Shown: positions 25,810-35,039, counted from the stretch's first letter. The stretch is DNA of 64,000 nt from Phytoactinopolyspora halotolerans (GCF_010550675.1 NZ_JAAGOA010000006.1:186001-250000), one strand, 5' to 3'. A program made the numbers and translations. The notes: generated from the sequence alone by a model not told the origin.

Positions 25810-26772
25810 TCAGAGGCGGCCGAGTTCGGTGTCCAGGTGCTGCAAGGTGAACCGCCGGATCGGCTCGTACTCGTCCGGATAGTCGCGGGTCGCGCCCTCG
25901 GTCACCATGATCAGGTAGAGATAGATGCGGTAGAGGCGCAGCCGCGTCGACTCGGATCCGGTCAGCGGTCGACCCAGGAACCCGTCCAGCAGTCCCGGCA
26001 TCTGGGCCGGGTCGGTGTAGATGGCGAGTGAGGTGAGCTCGGCGATCGGATCGCCGTAGAAAGCGCGCTCGCCGTCGATGACACCTTCGACGCGGTAACC
26101 GTCGCCGTCCGGAACGACGAACACGTTTCCGTCCCACAGATCGAAATGGACGAGCACGGGCGTCGTCACCTCGTCGAGCACGTCGGCGCGCTGCGCGATC
26201 AGCCGTCTGACGGTGCCCGCGGGCGCGGGCAGTTCACGCTGGTATTCCACGGCATCGGTCAGGATGTCGTCCACCATCGTCAGAAATGAGGTCCGCCAGC
26301 GGTCGGACTGGCTGTGCCCGTCTCGGCGTGGATAGCCGAAGACCGGCCCGGTGGCCCGTCCGAGCCGGCTGCAGAGCTCGCCCAGCTCGCGGCGGACGGT
26401 TTCGAGCTGAGCAGCGGTCATCGAGCGCTTGGTGCTCTCCAGCGACGTTCCGGTCAGCCGTTCCAGGAGTAGGTATCCCTCGTCCGGGTCGGCGGCGATG
26501 ACACCGGGAACGGGAACGCCGACCTCCGCCGCCCGGGCGAAGAACTCCCACTCCGCGTGCATGAGATCGACTTCGTACCGCAGCAACGTCACCGCGGGGT
26601 CGGGGGCGATCTTCAGCACGGCATCCCGGCCGTCGTCCAACGTCACCGCGTACACCGCGTTGAAGTATCCGTCGGTGAACTCGGACGCCACATCCGCGCC
26701 CATCCCCGTGGCACGTTTGACCAGCTCGACGAGTTCGGCCGCGGGAAGGCGGCGCTTAGTGCGGCTGTCCAT
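25810..26772 (-). CDS. aminoglycoside phosphotransferase (APH)-family kinase
   Basis: Protein of 320 residues with the APH/choline-kinase fold: nucleotide-loop region FTDGYFNAVYAVTLDDGRDA, Lys in VLKIAPDP, catalytic loop VHFDLWDGNVFV (Asp and Asn) and metal-binding Asp in VIDGERAFYGDP. The hinge YLLLERLTGTSL also fits. Family members phosphorylate aminoglycosides, homoserine, fructosamines or small alcohols; nothing here decides between them, and a housekeeping small-molecule kinase is more likely than drug resistance. It is monocistronic by spacing. Confidence 0.87.
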   Translation of the reverse strand: MDSRTKRRLPAAELVELVKRATGMGADVASEFTDGYFNAVYAVTLDDGRDAVLKIAPDPAVTLLRYEVDLMHAEWEFFARAAEVGVPVPGVIAADPDEGYLLLERLTGTSLESTKRSMTAAQLETVRRELGELCSRLGRATGPVFGYPRRDGHSQSDRWRTSFLTMVDDILTDAVEYQRELPAPAGTVRRLIAQRADVLDEVTTPVLVHFDLWDGNVFVVPDGDGYRVEGVIDGERAFYGDPIAELTSLAIYTDPAQMPGLLDGFLGRPLTGSESTRLRLYRIYLYLIMVTEGATRDYPDEYEPIRRFTLQHLDTELGRL

Positions 26773-26885
26773 CGAGACAGTATCGCCGGGGCATGATCCA
26801 CTGCGGAAGGGGCCGGGCGAAGAACTTCCGGTCGCTCATCCGATGGTCAGGGCCGGCCCAGCCGAACGAGTCTGCGTACGCTTGC

Positions 26886-27515
26886 CTACCGCGTGGCCGA
26901 TCCAGGGTGGGCAGAGCGGTAGCGTGCCGCTTTTGCCTGGTTTCCGCAGGTTTTCATGCTGCACCACCGGCGACGACGGCCGCGGGAGGTGTCGATGAAG
27001 AACCAGCCGCAGCGATCACAGGCACGCACCGGTTGCGGCAATGGGCTCAATGCCAGCCGGATTCCGCGCAGCGCGAGGACGGTGAGCGCACCGTGAGCGG
27101 TGCGGGGCGTCGTGGAACCGTCTGGGCCCACGGCGACGTTGCCGTCGATGCCGCGGCGCGCCGTATCGAGGAGACCGGCGAGGGCGTTCGTAGGCAACTC
27201 GCGACCGTCGTGCTGCGCCTCGAAGATCGCCCAGAAGCGCTCACGTATGCCGCGCGCCTCGCGCAGTGCGGCCGCGGCGTCGTCGAAGCCGTGCCCCGCG
27301 TCGTCGAAGCCGTGCCCCGCGTCGTCGAAGCCGTGCTCCGCGTCGTCGTGTGCGGGCAACAGCTCGGCGCGACGGAGCCAGCCAGTCAGGGCGTCGGCGC
27401 TGTCGAGAAGTTCGGCGCCGATCTCCGGTGTGCGGCGGTAGACGGTGTTCGCGAAGTCGAGTGCGACCTCACCGGCGATGAAGTGGTCCTCGCTCCAGGC
27501 GGTGGGCGTGCTCAC
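26886..27515 (-). CDS. CGNR zinc-finger / ABATE-domain protein
   Basis: Protein of 209 residues. The N-terminal ABATE domain begins HFIAGEVALDFANTVYRR; the C-terminal CGNR zinc finger has CDRCGWFFIDTSRGRRRRWC and then KTCGNQAKA. Such proteins are thought to be transcriptional regulators that bind DNA through the CGNR finger. Within the middle there are three copies of the heptad HGFDDAG, encoded by a 21-nt tandem repeat. The GTG start overlaps the acetyltransferase stop by 4 nt, so the two are coupled and the GNAT gene comes first. Confidence 0.87.
   Translation of the reverse strand: MSTPTAWSEDHFIAGEVALDFANTVYRRTPEIGAELLDSADALTGWLRRAELLPAHDDAEHGFDDAGHGFDDAGHGFDDAAAALREARGIRERFWAIFEAQHDGRELPTNALAGLLDTARRGIDGNVAVGPDGSTTPRTAHGALTVLALRGIRLALSPLPQPVRACDRCGWFFIDTSRGRRRRWCSMKTCGNQAKAARYRSAHPGSATR
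27277..27350. repeat. in-frame 21-nt tandem repeat in the CGNR gene
   Basis: Units begin at 27277, 27298 and 27319, with a partial fourth. The first two are identical and the third has one change. Each encodes HGFDDAG-type heptads on the minus strand, so copy changes keep the frame. Confidence 0.85.
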
Positions 27516-28105
27516 CGCAGTGAGTATCGCATCACGGGGCGATCGCGTCGCGGACGAGCGATCTCGGTGAACCCGGCGGCGCGGAACGCGCTGGCTATAC
27601 CGGTCATCGCGTTGTCCGCACCCGCCCTGCGACCCGCGGCCGGTTCCACCGGATAGGCCTCGACCGTCGGTGCCTCAGCGGTTTCGGCGAGGTAGTCGCA
27701 CACGGCGACGATCAACTCGGAGGACAGGCCTTCCCCGCGATGGCCCTTCTTGACGAACAGGCACGTCACAGAGATGACGGGCTCGTCGTCGATGGGTTTC
27801 AGCAGTGAGGATCGCTGCATGCGCGGGAACTCGGATCGGTCGCCGAACCCGCACCACGCGATCGGCTCGTCATCCAGGTACGCCACGACCCCCGGTGGAG
27901 TCTCACGTGCGGCGAGATTCCGCATGGCGGCCTTGTTGCCGTCGCCTTTGCCCTCCATCCACTCCTCGATGCTCAGGCGCCAGTGCATGCACCAGCAGCC
28001 GCGGGCTCCGCCGTTGGCGCCCATGACGGTCTCGAAGTCATCCCAGGTGTCGGACGTCAGCGGCCTGACTGTGAGGTTCACCGTGCGTGTCGCTGCGGGC
28101 TGCAT
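27512..28105 (-). CDS. GNAT-family N-acetyltransferase
   Basis: Protein of about 197 residues with a GNAT acetyl-CoA site: VISVTCLFVKKGHRGEGLSS holds the Q/R-x-x-G-x-G/A-like loop as KKGHRGEG. The N-terminal GCWCMHWRLSIEEW and the C-terminal FRAAGFTEIARPRRDRPVMR are common in a poorly characterised actinobacterial acetyltransferase group. The ATG at 28105 with GAAGGGAG upstream is preferred over 28141. An AT-rich promoter-like element (28141-28171) precedes it. It is coupled to the CGNR regulator by a 4-nt overlap. Confidence 0.87.
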   Translation of the reverse strand: MQPAATRTVNLTVRPLTSDTWDDFETVMGANGGARGCWCMHWRLSIEEWMEGKGDGNKAAMRNLAARETPPGVVAYLDDEPIAWCGFGDRSEFPRMQRSSLLKPIDDEPVISVTCLFVKKGHRGEGLSSELIVAVCDYLAETAEAPTVEAYPVEPAAGRRAGADNAMTGIASAFRAAGFTEIARPRRDRPVMRYSLR

Positions 28106-28140
28106 GGGGCTCCCTTCGACGTCGGGATCTTCCACCCCCA

Positions 28141-28171
28141 AGCATAACCTTTTTGAGACTTTTTAAAGGTT
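28141..28171 (-). promoter_or_regulatory. AT-rich element: GNAT promoter and/or GH113 terminator
   Basis: AACCTTT (28146-28152) and AAAGGTT (28165-28171) form a 7-bp inverted repeat that overlaps the GH113 stop codon. On the minus strand TATGCT at 28141-28146 could be the -10 of the GNAT gene, whose start lies 36 nt further on. The -35 match is weak. Confidence 0.4.
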
Positions 28172-29198
28172 ACTCCCTCGCCTGGGCGGTCCGATGGTCG
28201 GTGGAGCGCCGGGCGAGGGCCCTGTAGTGCTCTCCGACGACGTCCTGCGCCGGCTTGGCATACACGCAGTAGTCGTCGTTGTGCGCGGCCTCGTCGATGG
28301 CGTACAGGCGGGGCGGCCAGTCCCAGAGCATGAAGCCCTGCATCCACGGCCGCCCTGTGCACGCCTCGAACATCTCCCGGTAGTACCGTTCCTGCTCCGC
28401 CGGCGACGCGGCGCCGGCGAGCGTCCAGTCGTTCGGGCGCGCCGCGGAACCCTCTCGGCTGGGGCAGCCGGCCTCCATGAAGAAGAACGGCTTGCCCCAC
28501 CGCTCGACGACGCCCTCGATCCGGTCCAGGTGCTCGGTCCAGGTGCCGGACGGGTAGTAGCCGCTGGAGGTGATCACGTCCACCGCGTCCCACCAGGTCA
28601 ACCGGTCTTCCTGGTACTTGTCGCAGTTGTAGGTGACCAGTCCGTCGTAGACGCGGCGGACGTCGGCGATCAGCTCCCGCCAATGCCGCTCCTGCCGGTC
28701 CGCCTGCACCATCTCGCAGCCGATACAGAGCAGCTCGCAGTCTTCCTGCTGCGCGATCCGCGCGTAGTGCAGGATGAACTCGCGATACGAGGCGAACCAT
28801 TCGGTCCAGCTGGGTTCGCCGGGCACGTCCTGATCGAAGAAGGCGATGAACGCCCGCCAGGTGCCGTCGGCGCAGTTGACCGTCGGCTTGAGGCACACCC
28901 GTAGTCCCAGCTCACGGGCGCGCCGGATCGCCCAGCGGAGTTCGTCATCGGTCACCGTCGGTGGCTCGGTGAACGGGATCCGCGTCGAATGCGCGGTCTC
29001 CTGCAGCGCTGCGAACGCGATCGTCACCCAGGTGACGCCGCCGACGGCCGCGAGCTCGCGCAACGACTGCTCCGCCTGCGGTGTCGCCCAGGTGCCGCGG
29101 ACGCCGGTCCAGCCCCACGTCATACCGCACACCTGGCCGAGCGCACGTCGCGCCGTCTCCGGGTGGTGGCCGCCGCGCTGGTCGCTCTCGGTGGTCAA
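28170..29198 (-). CDS. GH113-like endo-beta-mannanase / glycoside hydrolase
   Basis: Protein of 342 residues with a single TIM-barrel of the GH113 type (GMTWGWTGVRGTWATP near the start, LCIGCEMVQADR with the acid/base Glu, FFFMEAGCPSREGSA with the nucleophile Glu, and WMQGFMLWDWPP near the end). There is no signal peptide, so it acts in the cytoplasm on imported oligosaccharides. GH113 enzymes cleave beta-1,4-mannan. It is the last gene of the operon with a beta-mannosidase and an ABC importer, overlapping the former by 4 nt. Some databases label such proteins 1,4-beta-xylanase. Confidence 0.8.
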   Translation of the reverse strand: MTTESDQRGGHHPETARRALGQVCGMTWGWTGVRGTWATPQAEQSLRELAAVGGVTWVTIAFAALQETAHSTRIPFTEPPTVTDDELRWAIRRARELGLRVCLKPTVNCADGTWRAFIAFFDQDVPGEPSWTEWFASYREFILHYARIAQQEDCELLCIGCEMVQADRQERHWRELIADVRRVYDGLVTYNCDKYQEDRLTWWDAVDVITSSGYYPSGTWTEHLDRIEGVVERWGKPFFFMEAGCPSREGSAARPNDWTLAGAASPAEQERYYREMFEACTGRPWMQGFMLWDWPPRLYAIDEAAHNDDYCVYAKPAQDVVGEHYRALARRSTDHRTAQARE

Positions 29199-31732
29199 CG
29201 ACGATCTCCTCGCTCGGCCGCGACGAGATCGTTGGCGCTGCGGAGGACTGCCGGCGCGGTGAACGCGTCCGGGTCGAGCCCACCGGGAGCGTCGATGTGG
29301 AAGGTCGCGCTCTCGCCGGGCAGCAGCGTCACCAGCATGTCGTCCGCGACCGCGTCCGGATGCACTTTGTCCGCCAGCACCGCGACGTCACGCACCAGGT
29401 TCTCCGCGGTGACGTGGATCCGGTACCCGCTCGGGCCGGCGTCGGCGGTGGGTTCCGCCTGTACCGTCAGGCGCGCGCTGGTGAGCCGCGAATCGATGTA
29501 CTCGGCGAAGAACCACAGTGCTCGCTCATCGCCGAGGGTGGCGACGACGAGTTCGGCTCCGTCGTCGGCCGGCGTGGCGACCTCGGCCGGGATCGGTGTG
29601 GCCGCCGAGGCCCGGGCACCGACCTCGACCGGCACCTTGGTGGCGGCGAGCTCGGTTCCGTCGTAGGACAGACGCCGGACGACGACGTCACCCGCCCAGC
29701 GGTCCGCGGAGTCGTTCACGGCGACGACGGCGAGCCCGTCCGGTCGCGGCTGGATGGTGAGCAGCCGATCGGCGTAGGCGTGTGCGATGGCGTACAGCAG
29801 CGGCTTCGGACGGCCGTCGCCGTCGACGGCGGCCCAGGAGGTGACCGGCCAGCAGTCGTTGAGCTGCCAGACGATGCTGCCCGCGCAACGCGGGCTCCAC
29901 GACCGCAGGTGTTCGATGCCCAGCCGCACGGCCGCCGCCTGGTTCAGCGACATCGCCCAGTGCCAGTCCTCCATGTCGTCGGGCAGCGGCAGGTGCCGGG
30001 CCAGGCCCTTGGTGAGTTTGTCGTTGCCGTCGAAGGCCTTCTGGTGGATGATCATGCCGGGTGACTCCGGGGTCAGCGGATCATCCGATATGGCCCGGCG
30101 CAGCGTCGCCCACGTGGGCGGTCCCTGCCAGCCGAACTCCGCGACGAATCGGGGCCGGTAGGTTCGGTACTCCACGTAGTCGCGCTGGTTCCACATGTCC
30201 CACAGGTGCGACGAACCGTGGTCCGCGTCGTTGGGATAGATGTCCAGCGTGCCGGACCACGGGCTCGCCGGCGTGTACGGCCGGTGCGGATCCAGTTCGG
30301 CGAGTACCTGCGGCAGCAGCTCGGTGTAGTAACCCAGACCCCAGCTTTTGCCCTGCACCTGGAGTTCCCAGTTCCAGTCGTGGCACAGCCAGATGTTCTC
30401 GTTGTTGCCGCACCACAGCACCAGGCTGGGGTGGGGGAGCAGCCGGACGATGTTGTCGCGGGCCTCGGCCTCGATCTCGCCGCGGAGCGGTTCCTCCTCG
30501 GCGTACGCCGCACACGCGAAGAGGAAGTCCTGCCAGGTCATGATGCCGCGTTCGTCGCACAACTCGTAGAAGTCGTCGGACTCGAAGATGCCGCCGCCCC
30601 AGACCCGCAGCAGGTTGATGTTGGCCTGCTCCGCCTGGGCGATCCGCCGCGCATAGCGGTCGCGGTCGACGCGGTGGACGAACACGTCGTCCGGGATCCA
30701 GTTCGCGCCCCGGACGAACACCGGCTGGTCGTTGACGACGATGACGAACGACGTGCCGTCCTCGTCGGGGGTCATGTCCAGCCGGACGGTGCGGAAGCCG
30801 ACCCGGCTCTGCCAGGCGTCGACCGCGGTGCCGTCGTCGCTCTCCAGCCGCACCTCCACCTGGTAGAGCGGCTGATCGCCGTAACCGCGTGGCCACCAGC
30901 GACGCGCGTCCGGCACGTCGACCTCGACCACGGCCGACGTCTCGCCGGGGCCGACGGCGATCCGGGACGTGTGCTCGCCGACCGTCACGACGAGGTCATG
31001 TGCCGGGGCCGGATCGGACGGCACCGGTCGTGTGGAGGCACTCGGCTCGTCGCCTCGCCACTCGATGTCGATGTGGACGGCGACGTGACCGGTGTTCCCC
31101 TGGACGGTGGCCAGCGGCCGCACCGCGGCGAGGCGGGCCGTGGACCAGCTGTGCAGCGTGACCGGCCGCCAGATGCCCGCCGTCGCCAGGTCGGGCCCCC
31201 AGTCCCAGCCGAAGTTGCAGGCCGTCTTCCGGATCGCGTTGTACGGGTGGTGGTTGACGTGCGGCCGGTAGCCGAGTTCCAGGCTCTGCCGGTCCGCATA
31301 CCGGATCGGCGACGCGAACCGCACCACCAGCTCGTTCGCTCCGTCGAGCAGCGCATCGTCAGCGCTGAGCCGGTAGGTGCGGTGCTGGTTGGCGGTGCGC
31401 GCCAGTTCGTGACCGTTCAGCGTGACCGTCGCGACCGTGTCCAACCCGTCGAAGACGAGGTCGTGCCGGTCGTGCCCGTCGGGTGACCAGCTGAACGTCG
31501 TCCGGTACTCCCAGTCGCAGCGGCCGATCCAGGCGACCAGGCGCTCGTGGTCGTCGAGGTACGGATCGGGGATCAGTCCGGCCGCGAGCAGGTCGGTGTG
31601 GACGCTCCCGGGCACGGTCGCGGGGACGTCGCGGCCGGCCACGTCCGGCGGCACGGGGCCGCCGGCCGCTCGCAGCATCCAACCGTCGTGGAGCGGGCGT
31701 CGGGTCGCGGTGGCATCAGCAAGGTGGGTCAC
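29195..31732 (-). CDS. GH2-family beta-mannosidase
   Basis: Cytoplasmic exo-glycosidase of 845 residues that releases mannose from beta-mannosides. The N-terminal sugar-binding domain (LHDGWMLRAAGG, then NFGWDWGP) is characteristic of beta-mannosidases within GH2. The acid/base Glu is in VLWCGNNENIWL and the nucleophile Glu in FVAEFGWQGPPTW. No signal peptide. Start and stop overlap its neighbours by 4 nt on both sides (ATGA), so the whole operon is coupled. Together with the GH113 gene and the importer it indicates uptake and hydrolysis of manno-oligosaccharides. Confidence 0.92.
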   Translation of the reverse strand: MTHLADATATRRPLHDGWMLRAAGGPVPPDVAGRDVPATVPGSVHTDLLAAGLIPDPYLDDHERLVAWIGRCDWEYRTTFSWSPDGHDRHDLVFDGLDTVATVTLNGHELARTANQHRTYRLSADDALLDGANELVVRFASPIRYADRQSLELGYRPHVNHHPYNAIRKTACNFGWDWGPDLATAGIWRPVTLHSWSTARLAAVRPLATVQGNTGHVAVHIDIEWRGDEPSASTRPVPSDPAPAHDLVVTVGEHTSRIAVGPGETSAVVEVDVPDARRWWPRGYGDQPLYQVEVRLESDDGTAVDAWQSRVGFRTVRLDMTPDEDGTSFVIVVNDQPVFVRGANWIPDDVFVHRVDRDRYARRIAQAEQANINLLRVWGGGIFESDDFYELCDERGIMTWQDFLFACAAYAEEEPLRGEIEAEARDNIVRLLPHPSLVLWCGNNENIWLCHDWNWELQVQGKSWGLGYYTELLPQVLAELDPHRPYTPASPWSGTLDIYPNDADHGSSHLWDMWNQRDYVEYRTYRPRFVAEFGWQGPPTWATLRRAISDDPLTPESPGMIIHQKAFDGNDKLTKGLARHLPLPDDMEDWHWAMSLNQAAAVRLGIEHLRSWSPRCAGSIVWQLNDCWPVTSWAAVDGDGRPKPLLYAIAHAYADRLLTIQPRPDGLAVVAVNDSADRWAGDVVVRRLSYDGTELAATKVPVEVGARASAATPIPAEVATPADDGAELVVATLGDERALWFFAEYIDSRLTSARLTVQAEPTADAGPSGYRIHVTAENLVRDVAVLADKVHPDAVADDMLVTLLPGESATFHIDAPGGLDPDAFTAPAVLRSANDLVAAERGDRR

Positions 31733-32601
31733 TTAGTGGCTCCCGAGGTGAATCCGTTGTAGATGTAGCGCTGCAGGAAGAGGAAGGCGATGAGGGTCGG
31801 GACGATGACGAGGATGGCGCCGGCGGCGATCACCTCCCACTGTGCCCCGAACGGACCCTTGAACCGGAACAGCGATGTCGAGATCACCCCGAGCTCGCTG
31901 GAGGGCATATACAGGAACGGTATGTAGAACTCGTTGTAGACGGCGATGCCCTTGATGATGACGACGGTCGCGATCGCCGGCTTGAGCAGCGGCAGGATGA
32001 TCCGCCGGTAGATGGTCAGACGGTTGGCGCCATCGATCATCGCGGCTTCGTCGAGCGATCTCGGGATCGACTTCATGAACTGCAGGAAGATGTAGATGGC
32101 GACGATGTCGGTCCCCATGAACAGCGCGATCGCGGCCCAGCGGGTATTGAACAGCCCGAGTGCCTCGATGATCTGGAAGGTCGCCACCTGGGTGGTGACC
32201 CCCGGGACGAGCGTCGCCAGCAGGAACCCGACCAGGATCAGTTTGCGGCCGCGGAATGAGAATCGGTCGATCGCGTACGCGGCCATGGTGCCGATGAGGA
32301 TCGCCCCGGTCACCGAGACCACGAGGAGGATGGTCGTGTTGACGAAGCCCTGGATCATGTTGCCGCGGGTGAACGCGGTGATGAAGTTGTCGACGTTGAA
32401 CCAGTTGCCGGGCGGATCGAGCGGACCGGTGGTGGCGAACTCCCGGGTGTCCTTGAGTGCCGCCATGAAGACCGTGATCAGCGGCAGGATCGCCACGACG
32501 CAGGCCAACACCAGCGAGACGTACTTCAGCGTGCGGGCGACGTGGGAGCTCGCGCCGCGCGTGGATGCTCTCCCGCGTACGGCGGCGGTACTCGATGTCA
32601 T
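31729..32601 (-). CDS. carbohydrate ABC transporter permease (MalG/CUT1 family)
   Basis: Inner permease subunit of about 290 residues with six predicted membrane segments and the EAA loop (SLDEAAMIDGANRLTIYRRI then ILPLLKPA). The reading frame extends further upstream, but the ATG at 32601 overlaps the preceding permease by 4 nt and gives the family-typical N-terminus. It should pair with the MalF-like permease and the binding protein; no ATPase gene is in the operon, so a shared MsiK-type ATPase is probably used. Confidence 0.92.
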   Translation of the reverse strand: MTSSTAAVRGRASTRGASSHVARTLKYVSLVLACVVAILPLITVFMAALKDTREFATTGPLDPPGNWFNVDNFITAFTRGNMIQGFVNTTILLVVSVTGAILIGTMAAYAIDRFSFRGRKLILVGFLLATLVPGVTTQVATFQIIEALGLFNTRWAAIALFMGTDIVAIYIFLQFMKSIPRSLDEAAMIDGANRLTIYRRIILPLLKPAIATVVIIKGIAVYNEFYIPFLYMPSSELGVISTSLFRFKGPFGAQWEVIAAGAILVIVPTLIAFLFLQRYIYNGFTSGATK

Positions 32602-33710
32602 ACCAGGTCCACCTTGTCGTCGGCGAACAGCTTGCGTTGCAGCCAGGTGAAGACGAGCACGATCACCAGGAGCACCACGGCCATCGCGGACGCCAGCCCG
32701 ACCTTGGAGAACTTGAAGGCCGTGTTGACGGTCTGGATCACGAAGGTCTCGCTGCCGTTCGCACCGCCGGTCATGATGTACGGGATCTCGAAGACGGACA
32801 GCGCTCCGGAGATGGCCAGGATGAAGGAGAGCCCGAGGATCTGCCGGATCCCCGGCAGGATGATGTAGCGGAACTTGTCCCACGAGTTGGCCCCGTCGAT
32901 GTCGGCCGCCTCGTACAGTTCGCTCGGGATCGACTGGATGGCGCCGAGGAAGAGGACGAAGTTCAACCCCATGAATCGCCAGACGGATGTGGCCGCCAGC
33001 GAGTAGTTGACCATCGACGGATCACCGAGCCACTGCGGCGGTTCCTGGACGCCGGCCAGCGCCAGCACGGCGTCCAACGTCCCGCCGGGCCGAAAGAAGT
33101 ACAGGAACACCAGCCCGATGGCCACACCGTTGAGCAGATAGGGGAAGAAGATGACGCCCTTGAAGAAGTTCCGGAACCGAGTCTTGAAGCTCAGCACCGT
33201 GGCGAAGTACAGCGCCAGCGCCATCTGCACGAATGAGCCGCCGACGTAGTACAGGCTGACGAAGAAGACCTCGAAGAGCTCCGGGCGGGTGAAGATCTGG
33301 ACGTAGTTGTCCAGGCCCACGAACTCCTTGACCGGGTCGCGCCCGTCCCAGGAGGTGACGCTGTACCAGACCATGTTGCCCACGGGGATGTAGGTGAACA
33401 CGATCAGGAAGCCGAGCGGGATGAGCAGGAACAGCCACGGCGTCGTGCGCCAACCCTGTTTGGCGTCCCGGGCGGGGGAGGCGCCGCCGGGCCCGGCGCC
33501 GTGGGCAGGAACGTGCACATCCCTGCCCGCGGCAGTCAGGACCTGTCGGCCGTGGCCAGCGCTCGAACCGTCACCGTGGCCAGCGCTCGAACCGTCACCG
33601 TGGCCAGCGCTCGAACCGTCACCGTGGCCAGCGCTCGAACCGTCACCGTGGCCAGAGCCCGGACCGTTGCCACCGTCGCCGGTGGGCCACCCCGTCGCAT
33701 TGACCGCCAT
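32598..33710 (-). CDS. carbohydrate ABC transporter permease (MalF/CUT1 family) with repeat-rich N-terminus
   Basis: Permease of 370 residues. From about residue 85 it is a standard CUT1 subunit: TPWLFLLIPLGFLIVFTYIP, membrane segments, and the EAA loop ELYEAADIDGANSWDKFRYI. The first 80 residues are unusual: four copies of the octapeptide GHGDGSSA, encoded by a 24-nt tandem repeat, give a hydrophilic Gly/Ser/Asp tail that faces the cytoplasm. The true start could lie after the repeat, for example near codon 80, but no better ATG is visible. Confidence 0.88.
   Translation of the reverse strand: MAVNATGWPTGDGGNGPGSGHGDGSSAGHGDGSSAGHGDGSSAGHGDGSSAGHGRQVLTAAGRDVHVPAHGAGPGGASPARDAKQGWRTTPWLFLLIPLGFLIVFTYIPVGNMVWYSVTSWDGRDPVKEFVGLDNYVQIFTRPELFEVFFVSLYYVGGSFVQMALALYFATVLSFKTRFRNFFKGVIFFPYLLNGVAIGLVFLYFFRPGGTLDAVLALAGVQEPPQWLGDPSMVNYSLAATSVWRFMGLNFVLFLGAIQSIPSELYEAADIDGANSWDKFRYIILPGIRQILGLSFILAISGALSVFEIPYIMTGGANGSETFVIQTVNTAFKFSKVGLASAMAVVLLVIVLVFTWLQRKLFADDKVDLV
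33552..33662. repeat. 24-nt tandem repeat in the MalF-like permease gene
   Basis: Units start at 33552, 33576, 33600 and 33624, identical over 24 nt, with a diverging fifth at 33648. On the minus strand each encodes GHGDGSSA. Length changes keep the frame, so copy number may vary between strains. Confidence 0.92.
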
Positions 33711-33731
33711 GGAATGCCGCCTTTCGCCAGG

Positions 33732-35039
33732 TCAGCCGGCCACCTGGGCGCGGGCGTCCGACCAGCGTTGGTTCAGCTCGGAGAAGTAGGACTCCTTGTC
33801 GCCGTCGGCCGCGCCACGGGCGATATCGATCATTTCCTGGTTGTAGAGCCAGCCGTCGAGGTCGATCTCGGCGGTCTTGAAGATGTCGGAGTACAGGGTC
33901 TCCTCGCCCTCAGGCGGGGGCGTGAGCTCGAAGAACTCGATGTCCAGCGGCTCGAAGTCCTGGAGGGTGTCCGGCAACTCGCCGCCCACCGTGACGGAGA
34001 GTCCGCCCTCACTCGTGGCGTAGCCGGACTCTTCCGTGTACCAGTCGATCCACGCCCGGGCGGCTTCCTTGTGCTCGGAGTGCTTGTTGATCCCCATCTT
34101 GTAGTCGCCACCGATGCGGACGCGGAACGTGCCGTCGGTCTGGGAAGGGAACGGCCAGTAGCCGATGTCGTCGCGAGAGGCGCCGACATTCTCGGCAGCG
34201 TCCTGCATCTGGGTGACGGCCCACGAGCCGAGGAACATCGTCGCGATCTCGCCGGTACCGAGGAGGTTCTTCGACTCTTCCCAGTTGGTGGTGGTGGGGT
34301 CGTCCTCGGTCAGGCCTTCGGCGACAATGTCGTATACGAGGGAGTCGATCAGGTGGATGTCCTGGCCCTCGGTCCACGGCTCGTCCATATGGGCCATGTC
34401 GATTTCGACTTCTGATCCGGTGAGGACGCCCATGTTGCCCCGTATCTGGCCCAACGGCCAGCCGTCGCCGTAATTCGTGTAGTACGGGATGGCGTCGGTG
34501 TTCTCCTCGATCGCGCGCAGCGCGTCGATGAACTCCTCCGGGGAGGCCGGAGGCTCGGTGATCCCGGCCTCCTCCCAGACGCGCTTGTTGAACACGTAAC
34601 CGTTGGCGTTGCCGGTGATGGAGATGCCGTAGACATCGCCCTGGTAGCTCTGTTCCTGGACGAAGCGGTACTTCTCGCCCAGCTCTTCCACGGTGCCGAG
34701 CGGCTCGAAGTACTCGGGCAACTGATCCCTGGTCACCGCGGCTGGGATCATCAGGACGTCGCCGTACTCTTCGGTGTTGAGCCGGATGGACACGTCGCCT
34801 TCGTACTCGGTGATCGCTTCGAAGGTGATGTCGACGTCGGGGTACTTCTCCTGGAACCGGCTCTTGTAGTCCTCCAGGACGGTGTCGACGATGTCGGTGC
34901 GATGCGTCAGCACCGTGAGATCGCCGGAAATGGTGCCGTCGCCGCTGCTCGTGTCGCTGTTCTCCGACGAGTCGTCACCGCCGCACGCGGCGAGGACCAG
35001 AGCCAGCGTGGCGATGCCCACGATGTGCTTCTTTGCCAT
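33732..35039 (-). CDS. extracellular sugar-binding lipoprotein (family 1) of the mannoside importer
   Basis: Binding protein of 435 residues. The signal ends in lipobox LVLAAC, followed by a Gly/Asp/Ser-rich linker. The mature part shows family 1 features: DLTVLTHRTDI near the start, NGYVFNKRVWEEAGITEPPA and MFLGSWAV. The ATG at 35039 follows GGAG 8 nt upstream. It is the first gene of the operon and is divergent from a LacI regulator; palindromic operators lie between. The ligand is inferred from the mannosidase and mannanase genes to be a manno-oligosaccharide. Confidence 0.9.
   Translation of the reverse strand: MAKKHIVGIATLALVLAACGGDDSSENSDTSSGDGTISGDLTVLTHRTDIVDTVLEDYKSRFQEKYPDVDITFEAITEYEGDVSIRLNTEEYGDVLMIPAAVTRDQLPEYFEPLGTVEELGEKYRFVQEQSYQGDVYGISITGNANGYVFNKRVWEEAGITEPPASPEEFIDALRAIEENTDAIPYYTNYGDGWPLGQIRGNMGVLTGSEVEIDMAHMDEPWTEGQDIHLIDSLVYDIVAEGLTEDDPTTTNWEESKNLLGTGEIATMFLGSWAVTQMQDAAENVGASRDDIGYWPFPSQTDGTFRVRIGGDYKMGINKHSEHKEAARAWIDWYTEESGYATSEGGLSVTVGGELPDTLQDFEPLDIEFFELTPPPEGEETLYSDIFKTAEIDLDGWLYNQEMIDIARGAADGDKESYFSELNQRWSDARAQVAG

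Noticed and set aside
25810-26772. Aminoglycoside resistance gene
   Set aside because: The APH fold covers many metabolic kinases; no resistance-type context or mobile element is present.
33552-33662. Possible CRISPR array
   Set aside because: Units are adjacent without spacers and translate as an in-frame peptide repeat; no cas genes are in the window.
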